64,000 bases of DNA from positions 186,001 through 250,000 of the forward strand of contig JAFKAC010000001.1 in assembly GCA_025766275.1 (NCBI GenBank). The letters are read 5' to 3'. Position 1 is the first letter of the stretch, and each line of letters begins with the position of its first letter. The notes below the pieces were generated by a model. That model was not told the origin of the DNA. It saw only the letters and a list, made by a program, of their open reading frames with translations, and searched no databases. This DNA comes from Lactarius indigo (taxonomy: Eukaryota > Basidiomycota > Agaricomycetes > Russulales > Russulaceae). Made by a program: the position numbers and the translations under genes. Positions 29,001 through 40,772 of the stretch are shown here, piece after piece.

Positions 29001-29571
29001 TCCACCGGTTTTTCCTCTTTCTTGGCTTGGATTGCCAGTTCGGTGGACATAGTAGTGCGTAGGTATACACCCTCTTTGTCCAGAACCGAGGCTATCTCCT
29101 CCTTTTGGTCGTTAGTAAGAGCTGCTGCGATGACAGTATGACGGTGTAGACTGTCCTGTGTGCTGATTACGACTGGCATAACTTCTTCATGTATTACTGC
29201 ATCCCACCAATTGATGGTCGGTTCGTAAGTCGCTAGCCAGGGGTATCCCAGGACAACTTCCTCACTTCCGAGGTCCATTATCAGGAATTGCATGGTCCTA
29301 TGATATCCCTTGGCGTACACGTTGAGGTCAGTAAAGTGAGTGATGGACCCAGCTTTATTTTCTGTATTGTTGATATTCCAGATTTTTTGTGGTTGGGGCA
29401 ACAGTTGAATTCCAATGCCCATTCTTTTGGTGAAGTTTGGGTGTATGAAATTGTTGGTGGCTCCCAAGTCCACCAGTGCTTTTATGTTGGCCATTCAGTA
29501 ATTCGTACGAATTGAGACTGGAATTCGAAGGGAACGAAAGCGCGTCATGATTACGGAATTACAGTTTAAAG

Positions 29572-29611
29572 CCCTCACCCAGGCTGATGGGTTCAGGCGC
29601 CCCGAAAACCC
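29572..29611 (-). promoter_or_regulatory. putative -1 frameshift signal, element C
   Basis: On the minus strand G GGT TTT (29605-29611), 7-nt spacer, arm CCTGAACCC (29589-29597), loop ATCAGCCT, arm GGGTGAGGG (29572-29580). The signal is intact although the genes have decayed. Confidence 0.6.
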
Positions 29612-32386
29612 TCTTTTCCCCACAGGTCCTGCAGTATCAGATCCTTCACTTCATCTGGGGCATTAGTGACTCCTGTGAGCCATTCCTTGGCACGCTCTTC
29701 TGTGGTTTTGCTGGTTGATGCGGCTTGTATTTGGGCTGGTGGTGGCTCCTGTGTGTAATAGTCCGTTTCTGTCAATTGGACGTTGGAGGGTCCAGGCTGC
29801 TGTGGCTGCCACTGTCATGGTTGCCTAGGATGGGGGCAGTTTCGTGAGAGATGTCTGGGAGCATTGCAGTTGTAACACAATACTGTCCTTAGGTCCTGTC
29901 GAGACCCTCGCCTTCCTCGTCCTCTAACTCCTGGTCCTCCTCTTGGGGGGAATGGAGGCAGGCCAGTATACGGTGGTTTTCCATAGTTGATCTCTTCTGA
30001 TCTGGCTAGTCAGGCTTTGGCCCGGGTGCAGTCTGCCGAAGTATCCATTGCCCATGGATTGGCGATATTCTGGGGTACCGTCCACCCTGCGTTGCCTGTT
30101 TTGTTCTGCTTCTTTGGCGTCTCCTTGTAGTTGTTGAGTTTTGCACACATATGGATGTAGTTTTTTTGCCTTCGGAGTACTGCCGCCTTCCACTCGTTGA
30201 ACGTCTCCAGCTCATCGAGGTCATAAGTCCTTTCGTACAGCTTTTTGGGTATTCCGGTGGTGAATAGGTTAATGGTTTGCGGGTCGTTGAGGCGATAGCC
30301 GGCTTTATGCGCGGCTTCTTCAAACTCATTGATGTACTTGTCGATGTCTCCATCCACCATCTTCATCCCTTTTCTTAAAAGTGCTTGAGCTTGTTCTTTC
30401 TCTAGGGTGTTTACGAACCTCTGGTTAAAACCATCCGCTACTCCGTCCCATAATGCATGTGTGTATTGGTTGACCCCTCGTTGTATCTGGCGATTGAGCC
30501 ACTTGAGGTATGACAGCACCCACTCGCTGACACTGATTCCCTTGATGTATGATAGAAACAGGAGTGACCTGCGATAGTCGTTCCTCATGATGGGGGCATT
30601 GAGGTTCATCCCCCAGTAGACGTGCCATTGTGTGAGGAATGAGTCAACTTTGGTACGATCACTGTCAAAGATGGATGGAGGCTCGCCTGTTAGTTTTTCA
30701 TGCCTGTGTCCCCCTCCCGGTGGTCCTCCTCCCAGGGGTCCTCCTCCCAGGGGCCCTTCTCCCAGTGGTCCTCCTCCTGGTGGTTTTCTTGGTACATCCA
30801 GGGGTAGCCCTCCTCCATTGCGTCGGTATGGGAAGTTGTCCCCAGGGGGTCCCCCTCTTCCTGGTGGTGGGTCTAGGGCTATTCCTCGTTGCTCGGCTGA
30901 CGGTGGGTCTCCTTGGTCGGGTCCTATGGCTCTGAAGATTGCCACATCGTCTGCGGTCATTCATATTCCAGTTTCTGGGTTGATTGGGAGTAAATGTGTG
31001 TGTGATTCTTGTCATATGGCTTCGGCCACATCTCGTGCAGCCTGTTCTTGGATAGTGACAATCTCTTCTGCTGTCATGGTAGTGGTTGCCATTCCTTCTA
31101 CTGCGGGTGATTGTACATGGATGACTTCTGGCTATTCAGAAATGTGGAGAGACTCAGCTCGTTGGATAGTGTACTGTTCAATTGGTCCAATGCTCTGTTG
31201 CTGGGCTTCTTCACTTTGTTCTTCCTCTTCTGTTTCCTCACTGACGGCCTCTCCTGTTGAATGTTCTCATAGTTGTCTGTCGATTGGTCCCCAGTCTGCT
31301 TGTGAATTGAGCTCTCACGTGTCGATGTCGCACTGGTAATTCCTTCCTGCTGGTCTAACAGCGTCCCAGCTGTCATGGACGCTCTATTTTTACCTTATTT
31401 TTCCGTATTTTTACGGATTTATTTGGTAGAGATACAAAGCTCCAACGTTGTGTCAAAACGTCCAAGTTCTTATCATTAGATATGATAAGATGGTTAGTCA
31501 CGTGATGCCAACATGTGCACCCACAAGCACGTGACCCTGGGATAGTAGTTTCCTTATGAGACATTACCCCTTTAAGGTCACCTTCCTCATTAGCATAGTA
31601 GTTTCTCATTGGACGATAAGCAGGGAACATTCTAGATAGTTCTAGACAACGTTGTCATAGGGTTGTGACTCATAGATAAGGACACGTCATTGTTCTGTCA
31701 GCGTTAATGACTGTGCATCAGTCAGCACAATAAGATAACGCTATTAATAGACACGACGCGTCAGCATCTGACTCATTACTATTACACTTACCTTTAGTAA
31801 TAGGGTTCTATAGTAATTCGAACTCAGCCGCAGCATAGTATATAAACCCTCATGTAGCATCCTGAGTGGAACCAACTTGTCCTCTTGGTTCTCCACTCAG
31901 GTGCATATTCCCTTGTACTTCCCTTACTCTTCTCCAATATTAACTTGTCCTCTTGGTTCTCCACTCAGCGTGCCACAGCGTGATCACCTTGCCTCTGGAC
32001 TTGTATAAAGTCCTCAAGTGTGCATATTCTCCATTGTGACTGTATGTTCAGCGCGTGACTTGTCTCCGTGCTAGGCTTGGGTGTTTTCCCAGTTCAGTTC
32101 ACTTACCTTCACCTTGGTCTAGTTGTACGCGATAAGTCATACCGCTACACCAGCGATGGTCTACAGGGTTCCACGTAATCTCCACCCAACACAAATGATC
32201 AAAGTTGAACTCAACAGGTCTGAATCTTGTAGGTCCGTTGAACTCGACAAAGTATCCTGTTTTGTCTCCTCGTTCTCTCCACCGAGCTTCTCCCAAGAAT
32301 CGAGTCTGTATGTTTCGGTCTCCTCTTCGTTCTAAATGGTATGGACGGAAGCTTGTCCACTGGTCGCAAGTATTGACAGTCGCCAC
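29593..32386 (-). pseudogene. gag: gag of element C (stops, LTR insertion)
   Basis: Starts with the same GTG (32386) and the N-terminal domain (CDQWTSFRPYHLERR), is split by a solo LTR at 31371-32149, then runs to the knuckle CYNCNAPRHLSRNC and the end GKEGFRGA. At least five in-frame stops are seen, for example after SLHISE, before QESHTH and after CTRAKA. The longest open part (30010-30960) covers the gag capsid-like domain. Confidence 0.88.
31371..32149 (+). mobile_element. solo LTR in gag of element C
   Basis: 779 bp, TGTCATGGAC...CCGCTACA, flanked by CCAGC (31366-31370 and 32150-32154). TATATAAACC box near 31845. The same family as 4822-5283. Removing it restores the gag frame. Confidence 0.93.
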
Positions 32387-32393
32387 AATGAAT

Positions 32394-32406
32394 ATCTTGG
32401 TCTTAA
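32394..32406 (-). other. primer binding site, element C
   Basis: TTAAGACCAAGAT (minus strand), complementary to the LTR motif at 32566-32576, which lies 34 bp after the TATTTAAG box (32603-32610). Confidence 0.55.
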
Positions 32407-32850
32407 TGTAACACCGTCACAACGTTAGCTCGACTTGAGCTTGGAAAGTGACTGGATAACTTAGCTAATCACGTCACAAGACATATGGCACAAAGGCGGA
32501 TGCAGATATGCGCAGGTACTGTGTAGACGATGGTTGTTTCGATGAGAAGGAAGTGACGATTGAAGAAGACCAAGATGGCAAGTCTTGGTCTTCCACAGCT
32601 ATCTTAAATACAAGTTAAGCAGGCTTTCAAGCGCTGCTATGAGTCACAGTATCATAGCGTCCAACATATTGTGTAAGTAGCGCAATCCTAATACTACTAC
32701 TACCAGTACTAGGATCGAGTCATCAATCAGTCAGCAATCACGTGCGAATCTCCTATTGTACTACATCGTAATCCCCTAAGTCCGTGACTAATTTACCTTA
32801 CTGCCGTAGTCACAACCAGTATAGTAAGGGTCCATACACAAACTGTAACA
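32407..32850 (-). repeat. 5' LTR of element C
   Basis: 444 bp, pairs with 23829-24272 at about 95 percent identity by eye. Confidence 0.93.
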
Positions 32851-35817
32851 GTGCTAGAATGATCAGATAAAGAGAATCATAGGCTCAGGAAGGGTAACTA
32901 CTAAGAAAGGGAATGGAGATGGGTTAGATGAGATAGGGCTGAAAGGTAGCAGGGAATTCATGACACCAGTGCTGTCACTAGCAGTGCTGTTGCTTATCAG
33001 AATCACTTGACCAATTCCAGGTAAGACAAGCACCGTGCTTATTTCTGGTGTAGCCACTCATTTGCCATGCTTTAGGAATCATGTGAGTGTGGCATTGGAC
33101 TTACTGTTCACACATCATGCACCAACATGGCCACAAGTGCTGTCATGTATCACATTATCCCCATTTTGCAAGTCCATCCTGTATGCTTGTCTGCCACCAC
33201 AACTCAGCGGGTGGCAGAGAGGGGTGTTCACCCCAAGTGTAGTGCCACTGCTAGCACCATTGTTTATCCCATACCCAGTGAGGTAAGCTTTCTATTTATC
33301 AAGTTGCAGACTGCAGGTCATAGTTGCTCCAGGCCTGTTGCAAGAGTGAAAACAAGGATTACCTCACAGCAGCCACAAGCTCTCTTCTGACGCATAACAA
33401 CCAGGTGAGCCTTTCGTCAAGATTCTAGTCAACAAGACAGATCACTGACCTCCTCTCATGACCTTGCAATATACGTGCGATTCTTTCACTCAGGCCAATT
33501 GCAACTCACACCCCAAGCCTTTTGAAAGGGTATGACTTCTCTTTGAGAGTAGCGATTTCCTGTTGACAGGTCTACGCAGAAGAGAAAGCTCCCTGAGTCT
33601 GAAGCTGAGGCTAATACCTGTCATGCAAAGTGGATGAACATGGATACCAATCTTGGGCAGACTAGAACTGCCTACAAAGTGAGGCAAATCATTATGGTTT
33701 CAAGCTTGGCTAATAAACACACCCTAGTTAAACTTACCTGCACCAATCATCAAAACTGCTGGTATGGCAAGTGAACTTGCCAAGACAAAGGACAACCTTC
33801 ACACTCCCCTTATCAAGAACGAGGCATTGCACACCCAGATCCACAGTTTGCAGGCTACAAAGGAAGTCCTTCATGCCACCCTCATTGAGAATGAAGGATT
33901 ATGCCATGATTTGCAGGCTAGATTTGGTCAGATCCAAGACCACTTGGGCAACCTTCAAGATCTGGCAGATATGGTCAAAAGTTTGCAGATGACATGCTTG
34001 TTGATGTTATCGAATAGGCCATGACATACTTGGGCCAGAAAGGTAAACTTGGCAAGGCTCTACCTAAATTTCTCGAATTTCACTATGTTTTTCTTTTGTC
34101 TGAGCATGTATCTCTCATTAATAGAAATTGTGTGACTGGAATTGGTTAACATATGGCTGGTCCACTTTTGGGCACACTGAGCAGCTAACCAAGTGGCTAA
34201 CTCAAGTGGATAGCTGACCCACTTTTGGGCTGCTACACTAAGTGTCTAATCAAGCGGCTAACTCTAGCTTGATGGTAGAAGATCCTCCTTTTGTCAATGG
34301 TGTGGATGGCATATATTTATACATTGAGATACTATATCTAAGCTACTAGCTGAGGATAACATAGAGAATGAGGTTAGCCGCTTCAAGCTTCAGCTGGACA
34401 CAGCTAACTTTGCTTGACCAGGAAGCTTGGTTCATGTCTCTGTTATCTGTTATTGCAGCGCAGTTCCAATCAGAATGTCAATAAACCAGCATCCTCCCAC
34501 AACAAACCATAGCCACTTGTCAGCATCATGTCAAGAATCGCTCATCCTGCCCACACACCACCCCTCACAAGCAGCTATGACTGGCCCACTTGCTTTCCTT
34601 GCGTTTGTCTATCTGACATCTGTTCTGAGCCCCAGTGGGCATGTCTTGGACCATTTGTGGGCCCAGCTCTACTTTCTGTCAGCTTCAATGTGAGTGCCAC
34701 CATGGAATTTCCATGTGCAGATATCACTCAAGTTACCATGGTCGTCAGCTCAACACCTGAAGGTTGTACTCACACCAGTACTCACACCAGTACCCACCAC
34801 CTTGCGCTCACCAAGATCACTTTACCGTAGCATGCATGGTAGCTTGTCCACAATGTTGCTGGGTTTGAACGGACATGGTATACTGGGCAACTTATTCGTG
34901 CATGCTGGTAAGTGTCTCTGCTTTTCTTTTCATTGTGCCACTGGGTGGTAGTATCTGATGTGTGCAGTAAGCAGGTTGGCGTGAGGCTATTTAAGACCTG
35001 GCCTCGTCCTCCTTACCCTCAACCAAGAAATAGGACACCAGCAGAGGCTAATCACCCAGCTGCTTTCACTTCATGGGCATATGCATCACAATGGTGCATA
35101 TGTCAGTGGTTTCTGATCTGGTGTGTTGACTTACTCTTGTGATAGGTAGAGGATTGTATGGTGTGTGGCTGCTTCGGTCTTCAGTTGGGCAGCTAATGCA
35201 GCTTGATGGTGAGAGCCATTCTGCTCTTGTTGTTGTTGCATTGTTGCTCAGAAGGCGGTGTTGGTGGTAAAATGCTTGGACATAAGCTACGTTTTCAGAA
35301 GTCATACCTTACACATCATATGTGCTTCTTAGTCCTCAGATTACAAAACACGCCCCTGAATGGACAGTGAACCATGTGGTTGGTCCTTTTGCCCGCTCTG
35401 ATGTGATAGAAGCACTAGCTATTGGCAATTCGAGTGAGCACTGATTGCAGGACGAAGCACTGGCTTTCCATTTGTATTCTTTTTCATCACTTTGGTAATC
35501 GCATGGCTCACAGATGTCCTCCATGGGTTTCTATAGTGAAATGATACTGTGCCACCTTGTTGACCAATTTAGTTTTTTCATTGATAAGTGAACAATGTGT
35601 GAGTTTGTTTTTTTAGACTAAGGTTATCATATTGATGCTAGCTGGCTCCTTGACTGGCATGCCAGACTTTCTGAGTCCACAACCTATCAACTCATCAGTA
35701 GCTCCTTTGTTCCTGGCATGTTACTCTGTTTCCTGTCAATCATGCTATTGCTATCCTGTAGTACTTGTCTCCGTCTTCTGTTGTTTTACTCAATTGGGAC
35801 CATTCACAACCTAGCGT
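32851..35817. other. degenerate coding-like DNA, unknown
   Basis: No intact gene. Short open pieces on the plus strand alternate with sequences that look like introns (GTAAGC...CAG near 33282-33316, GTAAGT near 34910). The best piece is listed separately. It may be part of one old gene with the coiled-coil remnants at 36964-37671. Confidence 0.35.
33764..34024 (+). pseudogene. coiled-coil exon remnant, unknown
   Basis: 86 codons from an ATG, rich in Leu, Glu, Lys and Gln with heptad-like spacing (NEALHTQIHSLQATKEVLHA). No domain recognised. It is isolated between non-coding stretches, so probably one exon of a decayed gene. Confidence 0.35.
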
Positions 35818-36433
35818 TGATGAACAGCACACAGAAGTAGCATACCCACAGTGGACTAAGAGGACTGTGGTGAGATTAAGCTGGGTGGCTGGAAGCAGCA
35901 CAGGGGTGTCAAGCAGAGTGAAGCAAAGTGGAAGTCTGGCACACAACAGTGAGGAACTGATGTTACATTAGAGAGGAGGAGACATACCTGGCACACAACA
36001 GTGAGGAACTGATGTGGACCAGGAGCGTACAAGTCTACTACTTATACTATACAGGAGGGTGACACTACTACAAGGTGAGTAACAGAGTGTCACAGAATAC
36101 AAGGGACGCATTGTTCTACAACAGGACAAAGGAGTGTGTGTAAAAGGAACAAGGCGTACAAGAACAAGCAAAGTCCAGACCAAATGATATCATAGTGACA
36201 TCATAATAAACATAGTGCTAAAAGGAGAACAAGAGACAGAGTACAATGAAGAGTCCAGAGTAGTCTACACGATGTCATTGTACAGTGATGTCATACATGA
36301 CGCAATGATAAGCACTAGATTGTACAGATCAGAAGTAAGTAATCTACATGTCCATTTAATCTAATCTAAAGCAGTCCATGCTGCAAGTCCGGTCCGTATG
36401 AGCCGCTAAGTGCGCAAGGGTCACTTATCAACA
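35818..36433 (-). mobile_element. solo LTR, long form of the TGTTGATAAG family
   Basis: 616 bp, flanked by AGCGT (35813-35817 and 36434-36438). It differs from the short form by a duplicated segment in the transcribed part of the LTR (see 35936-35987). Confidence 0.93.
35936..35987 (-). other. candidate 52-nt intron inside LTR
   Basis: On the minus strand the segment begins GTATGT, contains CTAAT and ends GTGCCAG. Its removal gives exactly the sequence of the short LTR form. Donor, branch-like motif, acceptor and length all fit a basidiomycete intron. Alternatively it is a plain tandem duplication. Confidence 0.5.
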
Positions 36434-36963
36434 AGCGTCATCTGCGAATTGTCACATGATCACAATAGTCAGCCCTTTGAGAGTGCCACTGCTAGTGTCT
36501 ACTCTTCTTGCTATCGCTTTCTGCTCATTTGCTACATTGTACATCCCCAATGGGTCGTCCTGGTGGTCTTTCAAGTCACAACAGCCCTATTATCTCATAT
36601 GCACCTTCACAGGATGGGGTCTACAATCATAACCATGAATATCATTGCTCTCTGATAGGTTAGGCTCATTACATCATCAATAATGTGGGTCCTTCTATAT
36701 CTGACCCTTTTCCCTGGCCCAGAAACAACCATTTCAGGTTTTGAGCAAGCTCTGGTGAATTGCCCCAATTGTCAGCTAACCATCGCCCTTCTACTCCTGC
36801 TCCCCTTTGTATGATGCCTTACTCTCAATGTACAGGCCTCAAAATCGTCAAGGACATCAGGCCAAAGCTCTTAGAAGCTTGCTATCTGAAGGATGACTCC
36901 GAATTTTATGATCTCAGAAGAGTATGTCACTTTGCAAAACAATCATGTCCTAGCTGCACTAAT

Positions 36964-37671
36964 GGCCGCACAACTCACCACAGAAGCTAGAGCGTGAACA
37001 GGAAAAGCACTCAGAAATGCATTCCTTGTTTGAGGATATGAGTCTTCAGCTTCAAAACTGCAGAAAGGATTGAACAAGGCTGAAGAGGAGTGAACCACAG
37101 TGTTGGTGTACAGCACAGAAGTCGAGGCACTAAGGGAACAGCTCTTGCAGAAAGAGCAAGAAGTGCATGACTTGAACTCAGAACTGTCTGAGCAGGAGCG
37201 GGAGCTATGACTACAGGATAAGCTGAGGGAAGGGTCATCTCGTGGTGAGACACACTGCAAACACTGCAGTAAGTTCAATATTCCCAGTGTTGTGATTTGG
37301 TTTTATTAATGAATCTGGGCTGTGCAGACACAATTCTGCCAAATGGGCAGTTGTTTGCACAGGAAGTGGCCCAAGTTTCTCTCCACAAAGACCTGCTACA
37401 ACAAAATTCCTTACTGGTGTGGCTCTGCCACTTGACAGTTCTAACAGCGAATGACAGCTGGAATAGGGTGCACATAAAGAAGCAGAACATTTTTATGAAG
37501 TAGAGTTGGAAAAGCTTCAAGATCAGGTCCTGTCTTTGAAACAAGAGCTCAAGGACGCTAATTGTGATTGTGCCGACATTGTTCAAGCCCTTGAGTGTGA
37601 GATATCTCAATGTGAGTTGAATCATATTGGTGAGCAATTTGTACCTGAGTCTCGGTGCACTTGATTGGACA
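36964..37671 (+). pseudogene. degenerate coiled-coil coding region
   Basis: Several plus-strand segments read as coiled coil but are broken by stops and frame changes: LEREQEKHSEMHSLFEDM near 36990, VEALREQLLQKEQEVHDLNS near 37110, and EVELEKLQDQVLSLKQELKD near 37500. They sit just upstream of the open frame at 37672 and may be older exons of the same gene. Function unknown. Confidence 0.35.
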
Positions 37672-37775
37672 ATGAATGGATTGGATGTATCTCTTGTGCC
37701 AAGACAGCAAATGGCGAGGCGCCAGGCCAAGAGGCCACGGTTGGATGCCGATACTAACGCCAATAATACTGGGTG
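37672..37775 (+). CDS. unknown ORF, 5' part, split by element D
   Basis: Starts at ATG 37672 and reads MNGLDVSLVPRQQMARRQAK, then RPRLDADTNANNTG, into the target copy GGGTG. Joined to 46052-46511, with one target copy removed, it gives 187 codons without a stop. The basic cluster RRQAKRPR resembles a nuclear localisation signal. No family recognised. Confidence 0.4.
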
Positions 37776-38284
37776 TGTTATGCTCCACCAGCGTCAGTCC
37801 GACTTGGACTTATAATAGGCGTAATCGACTTAGCGAAGAATGTGAATGGGGACCACATGTCAACCCAACACCAGCTGAACAGGGGCACGTCTTGGCACAC
37901 GCTGCAGCAATAAGATGAAGAAGAGTATCCCTTGGCTGGATACAAGTAGAAGCACACTTAGTCCGAGACTAAGGCAGACGAGAGACGAGTCAAGTGGTGG
38001 ATTGAAGAAGACCAAGATGGGGACTCTTGGTCTTCCGAGTCGACTACTTATACAGATACACGCGGGCTTTGAAGCGCCGCTGGAATAGTACGTAACCAAT
38101 AGCATAACTAGCTTGAACCCTAGTACAGCTATCCTAGGAATGAGTCATACATGAGTCACAATCACATGTGAACTACTATGCTGACTGATGCGAAGTAAGA
38201 ATCCATGACTAATACTGATACCGGACCGTAGTCATAACTGGTCATGAGTCGTGTGTAATGAGTCATCAAGTCCGTACCGTAACA
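37776..38284 (-). repeat. 3' LTR of element D
   Basis: 509 bp; on the minus strand TGTTACGG...GCATAACA. Confidence 0.95.
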
Positions 38285-38298
38285 TCACCCCCTTTTCA
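38285..38298 (-). other. polypurine tract, element D
   Basis: AAAAGGGGGTGA on the minus strand, next to the 3' LTR. Confidence 0.65.
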
Positions 38299-38669
38299 GG
38301 AGTGAGGCCCACCTCACTAATCCGCTATCGATTCTTGCCTCATCCGCTCCGCTTCATCCTCCATCCTTGTCAATATGTTAGCACGCTCCAGCCGATAGAG
38401 ACTGTCCTTTTTGTCCGCCACCACCATTTCCTTCTCCATCTGCAACTGTCGAATCCGCTTCTCCAGTTGGTCTTCGGCAAAGGCGAACTGCCGGAACCGG
38501 CGCAGTTCTTGGGTAAGGGTGACATCCCCGATGCGCATGAGTAGCAAGTCTGTGGGGTGTCGGTCGCGGAGCATGAAGTACTCCTCGTGTGGGATGAACG
38601 TGCGGTTGTTCTTCGGGAGGTGAGGAGTGGCGTAAAGGGGTTTACTGTAAAGGAAGCCAGACCCCGGAG

Positions 38670-39473
38670 CTAGTCCGAGTACGAAGGGGTCTCCTCCTCA
38701 GATAACCTGTATGTGGGAGGCTTGTACCGTCGGTCCGTTGGGGAGCTTGATTGGGAACGGAATGTAATCGGGTCCTCGATTGACCCGGAACCCTTCAGGG
38801 ACGACGGCCCTGGTTGCTGGGTCTCGTTCCCCCATTGGTGTATAACGAGCCACTTGTGCCATGGCGACTCGTCCTCGGTGTAGAGGCCCCCCCGCTGTGT
38901 CGACGAGGTAGGGTGTGGCGGCTGGATCTTCAGCGTAGAATTCATGGTTAAGGAATGCGTGCCTGATGGGGTAATGGTCTCTAAGCTCGTCTTCATCCTC
39001 ATCTTCGTCCAATACTCCCTCCGTTCCTTCATCATTCGGCGTCAGCAGGCGGCGATATGCAGTTGCTCCTGCTGCCACCGCGCTGCCGTCTCATTCCATT
39101 CTTGTTCGTACTTCTGCATGGCGTTGGGCGGTTTCACCGCGCGGGACAGCTGCTTGAAGCCAAAAAAGCTCGTCTTCTGTGAGGAAGACTTCAGGCTCAC
39201 CGGTGTCGGGGTTTGTGAGGGCATACATTGGCTGCGGAGGTGCTGGTTGAGTTGCTGTTGGATCGTCGTCGAGAGTTCCCTGTATGGGCACAGGGAATCG
39301 TTGCAGTGTCTGGTACAGTTCTTCACTAGTGATAGGGCCGTCTTCCTCATGCTGCACGGCGGCACGGCTTCCGTCCACAGTTCTAGTGGCTGTGGTGTTG
39401 TTGGCGGTATCGGGGTTGACGAGCGTAGTGGAGGAATCGTTGGCAAGGGTGGCGAGGAGTGCGAGCTGGTCAT
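38670..39473 (-). CDS. overlapping +1-frame ORF inside pol extension (D)
   Basis: About 265 codons in the +1 frame with a single TGA at 39036-39041, likely from CGA. Conserved segment: FKQLSRAVKPPNAMQKYEQE, then WNETAARWQQEQLHIAA; the end reads SSLKGSGSIEDPITFRSQSS. The helix and the PITF end match A, B and E. Confidence 0.4.
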
Positions 39474-40316
39474 TGCGTCGAGTAGAGGACATGGAGTGAA
39501 AGGAGGATGGGGACTTATTGCGACAGAGGGTCCTCCTTATATGTGTCTCCCTGTTGGGGTTGGAATGTTTAAATTTCCGAATGGCTTCGTCGGCGAATAC
39601 GTCATCCTTATCTATCCATTGGTTATCTGAGTCAGGATAGCCCTTCCATTTGACAAGATACTGGAGTCGACATCTTCTGCCGAATCGCCGAGAGTCTAGA
39701 ATCTTCTCGACTTCGTATTCTTCTTCGTTATCGACCAAATCCAGTGGTGGGCGTTGATAGTTAGGTCCGTGCATGGGTGTTTTGCGATAAGGTGTGAGAA
39801 GATCTATGTGGAAGACATCATGGATGCTCCACTGCGTGGGAAGTTCGAGGCGATAATTGACAGGGGACATCACCTGGATGACCTTAAACGGTCCATGTTG
39901 TTTGGCAGCCAGTTTTGCGGTTGGCTGGTGAGTGCGTAAGTGGCATCCTTCTAGCCACACGAGGTCTCCTTCTTTGAACTTGGGCGTATCTTTGTGTTTG
40001 ACCCATGACTTTTGCGCTCGAAGCATGCAGGAGAAGGCGTGTTGTCGTGCTTGTTTGAACTGGTCTAGCCTAAGTGACACCTGTGGGATAGGGGAAGGTC
40101 TATCGGTCCAATCAGCGCGAGGGTTGAACCCTGATAAGAGGAAGAAGGGAGACTCCTGTGTGGTTTCGTTAGGCCAGTTGTTGTGCGTGAATTCTGCCAT
40201 TGGCAGATAATGAAGCCAATCATCTTGTCGTTCATTTACCCAGAAGCGGAGGTATTGTTCTAGCCACTGGTTCATTCGTTCCGATTGGCCGTCGGTTCTG
40301 GGGTGATAAGCGGTTG

Positions 40317-40772
40317 TGTCACGTTTCATGCATTGGACCCTTACTGTACCGGTTGTGACTATGGCGGTAAGGTAGATTAGTCACAGACTCGGGGTTTACG
40401 AAGGAGTTAGGTGTTTGGAGATGACTTGATCCTAGTACAGGTAGTAGTAGTATTAGGATAGAGGTACTTACGCGATACGTTGGACGCTACATTACGGTGA
40501 CTCATAGCAGCGCTTGAAAGCCTGCTTTTCTTGTATTTAAGGGTAGTTGCGAAGACCAAGATACGCCATCTTGGTCTTCTTCAATCATCACTTCTTGTCT
40601 CATTCTTTCTTTCTTCTATTTGTACCTCTGTCAAAGTCCAAGTGTCGTACAAACGTCTTAGTGCCTTCGAGCATCTAACATTGCCTTCATGCCATACGCC
40701 TTCGGCGTGATTAGCTAAGTCATAGTTGCCTCTATCGAGCTCAAGTCGAGCTAACGCTGTGACGGCGTTACA
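40317..40772 (+). mobile_element. solo LTR in integrase of element D
   Basis: 456 bp, TGTCACG...CGTTACA, flanked by GGTTG (40312-40316 and 40773-40777). Related to the A/B/C LTRs, with the 11-nt palindrome near 40551-40580. Removing it restores the pol frame. Confidence 0.93.

Larger units (their letters stand above)
24284..29611 (-). pseudogene. pol: pol of element C (stops, frameshift, LTR insertion)
   Basis: Recognisable in order from 29611 down: protease (ALVDLGATNNFI; the catalytic DSG is DLG), RT (YMDDIGIA near 28410), RNase H (ELEVNASGFAVGAVL; the D is N), integrase (YHPRTDRQSERTNQ), chromodomain (LIKWKGYPDSENQW) and extension (SHVQIIRGANPFILG). A two-base TA expansion near 28868 shifts the frame between protease and RT. 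In-frame stops occur near 28567, 27356, 27126, 26890 and elsewhere; several are CGA to TGA. A solo LTR interrupts the extension at 24913-25481. Confidence 0.9.
23829..32850 (-). mobile_element. element C: decayed chromodomain Ty3/gypsy retrotransposon
   Basis: Two 444-bp LTRs with target copies GTGCT (23824-23828 and 32851-32855). Two solo LTRs of other families sit inside it (24913-25481 and 31371-32149). About two dozen of 444 LTR positions differ, all transitions and nearly all at CpG-derived sites. Gag and pol carry many stops and at least one frameshift. It is the oldest full-length gypsy copy in the window. Confidence 0.93.

Noticed and set aside
23829..32850. RIP as the cause of the transitions
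   Set aside because: Changes are at CpG, not mainly CpA, and affect both directions between LTRs; methylation decay fits better.
37275..37763. 162-codon minus-strand frame
   Set aside because: It is antisense to the coiled-coil remnants and shows no coding-like motif.
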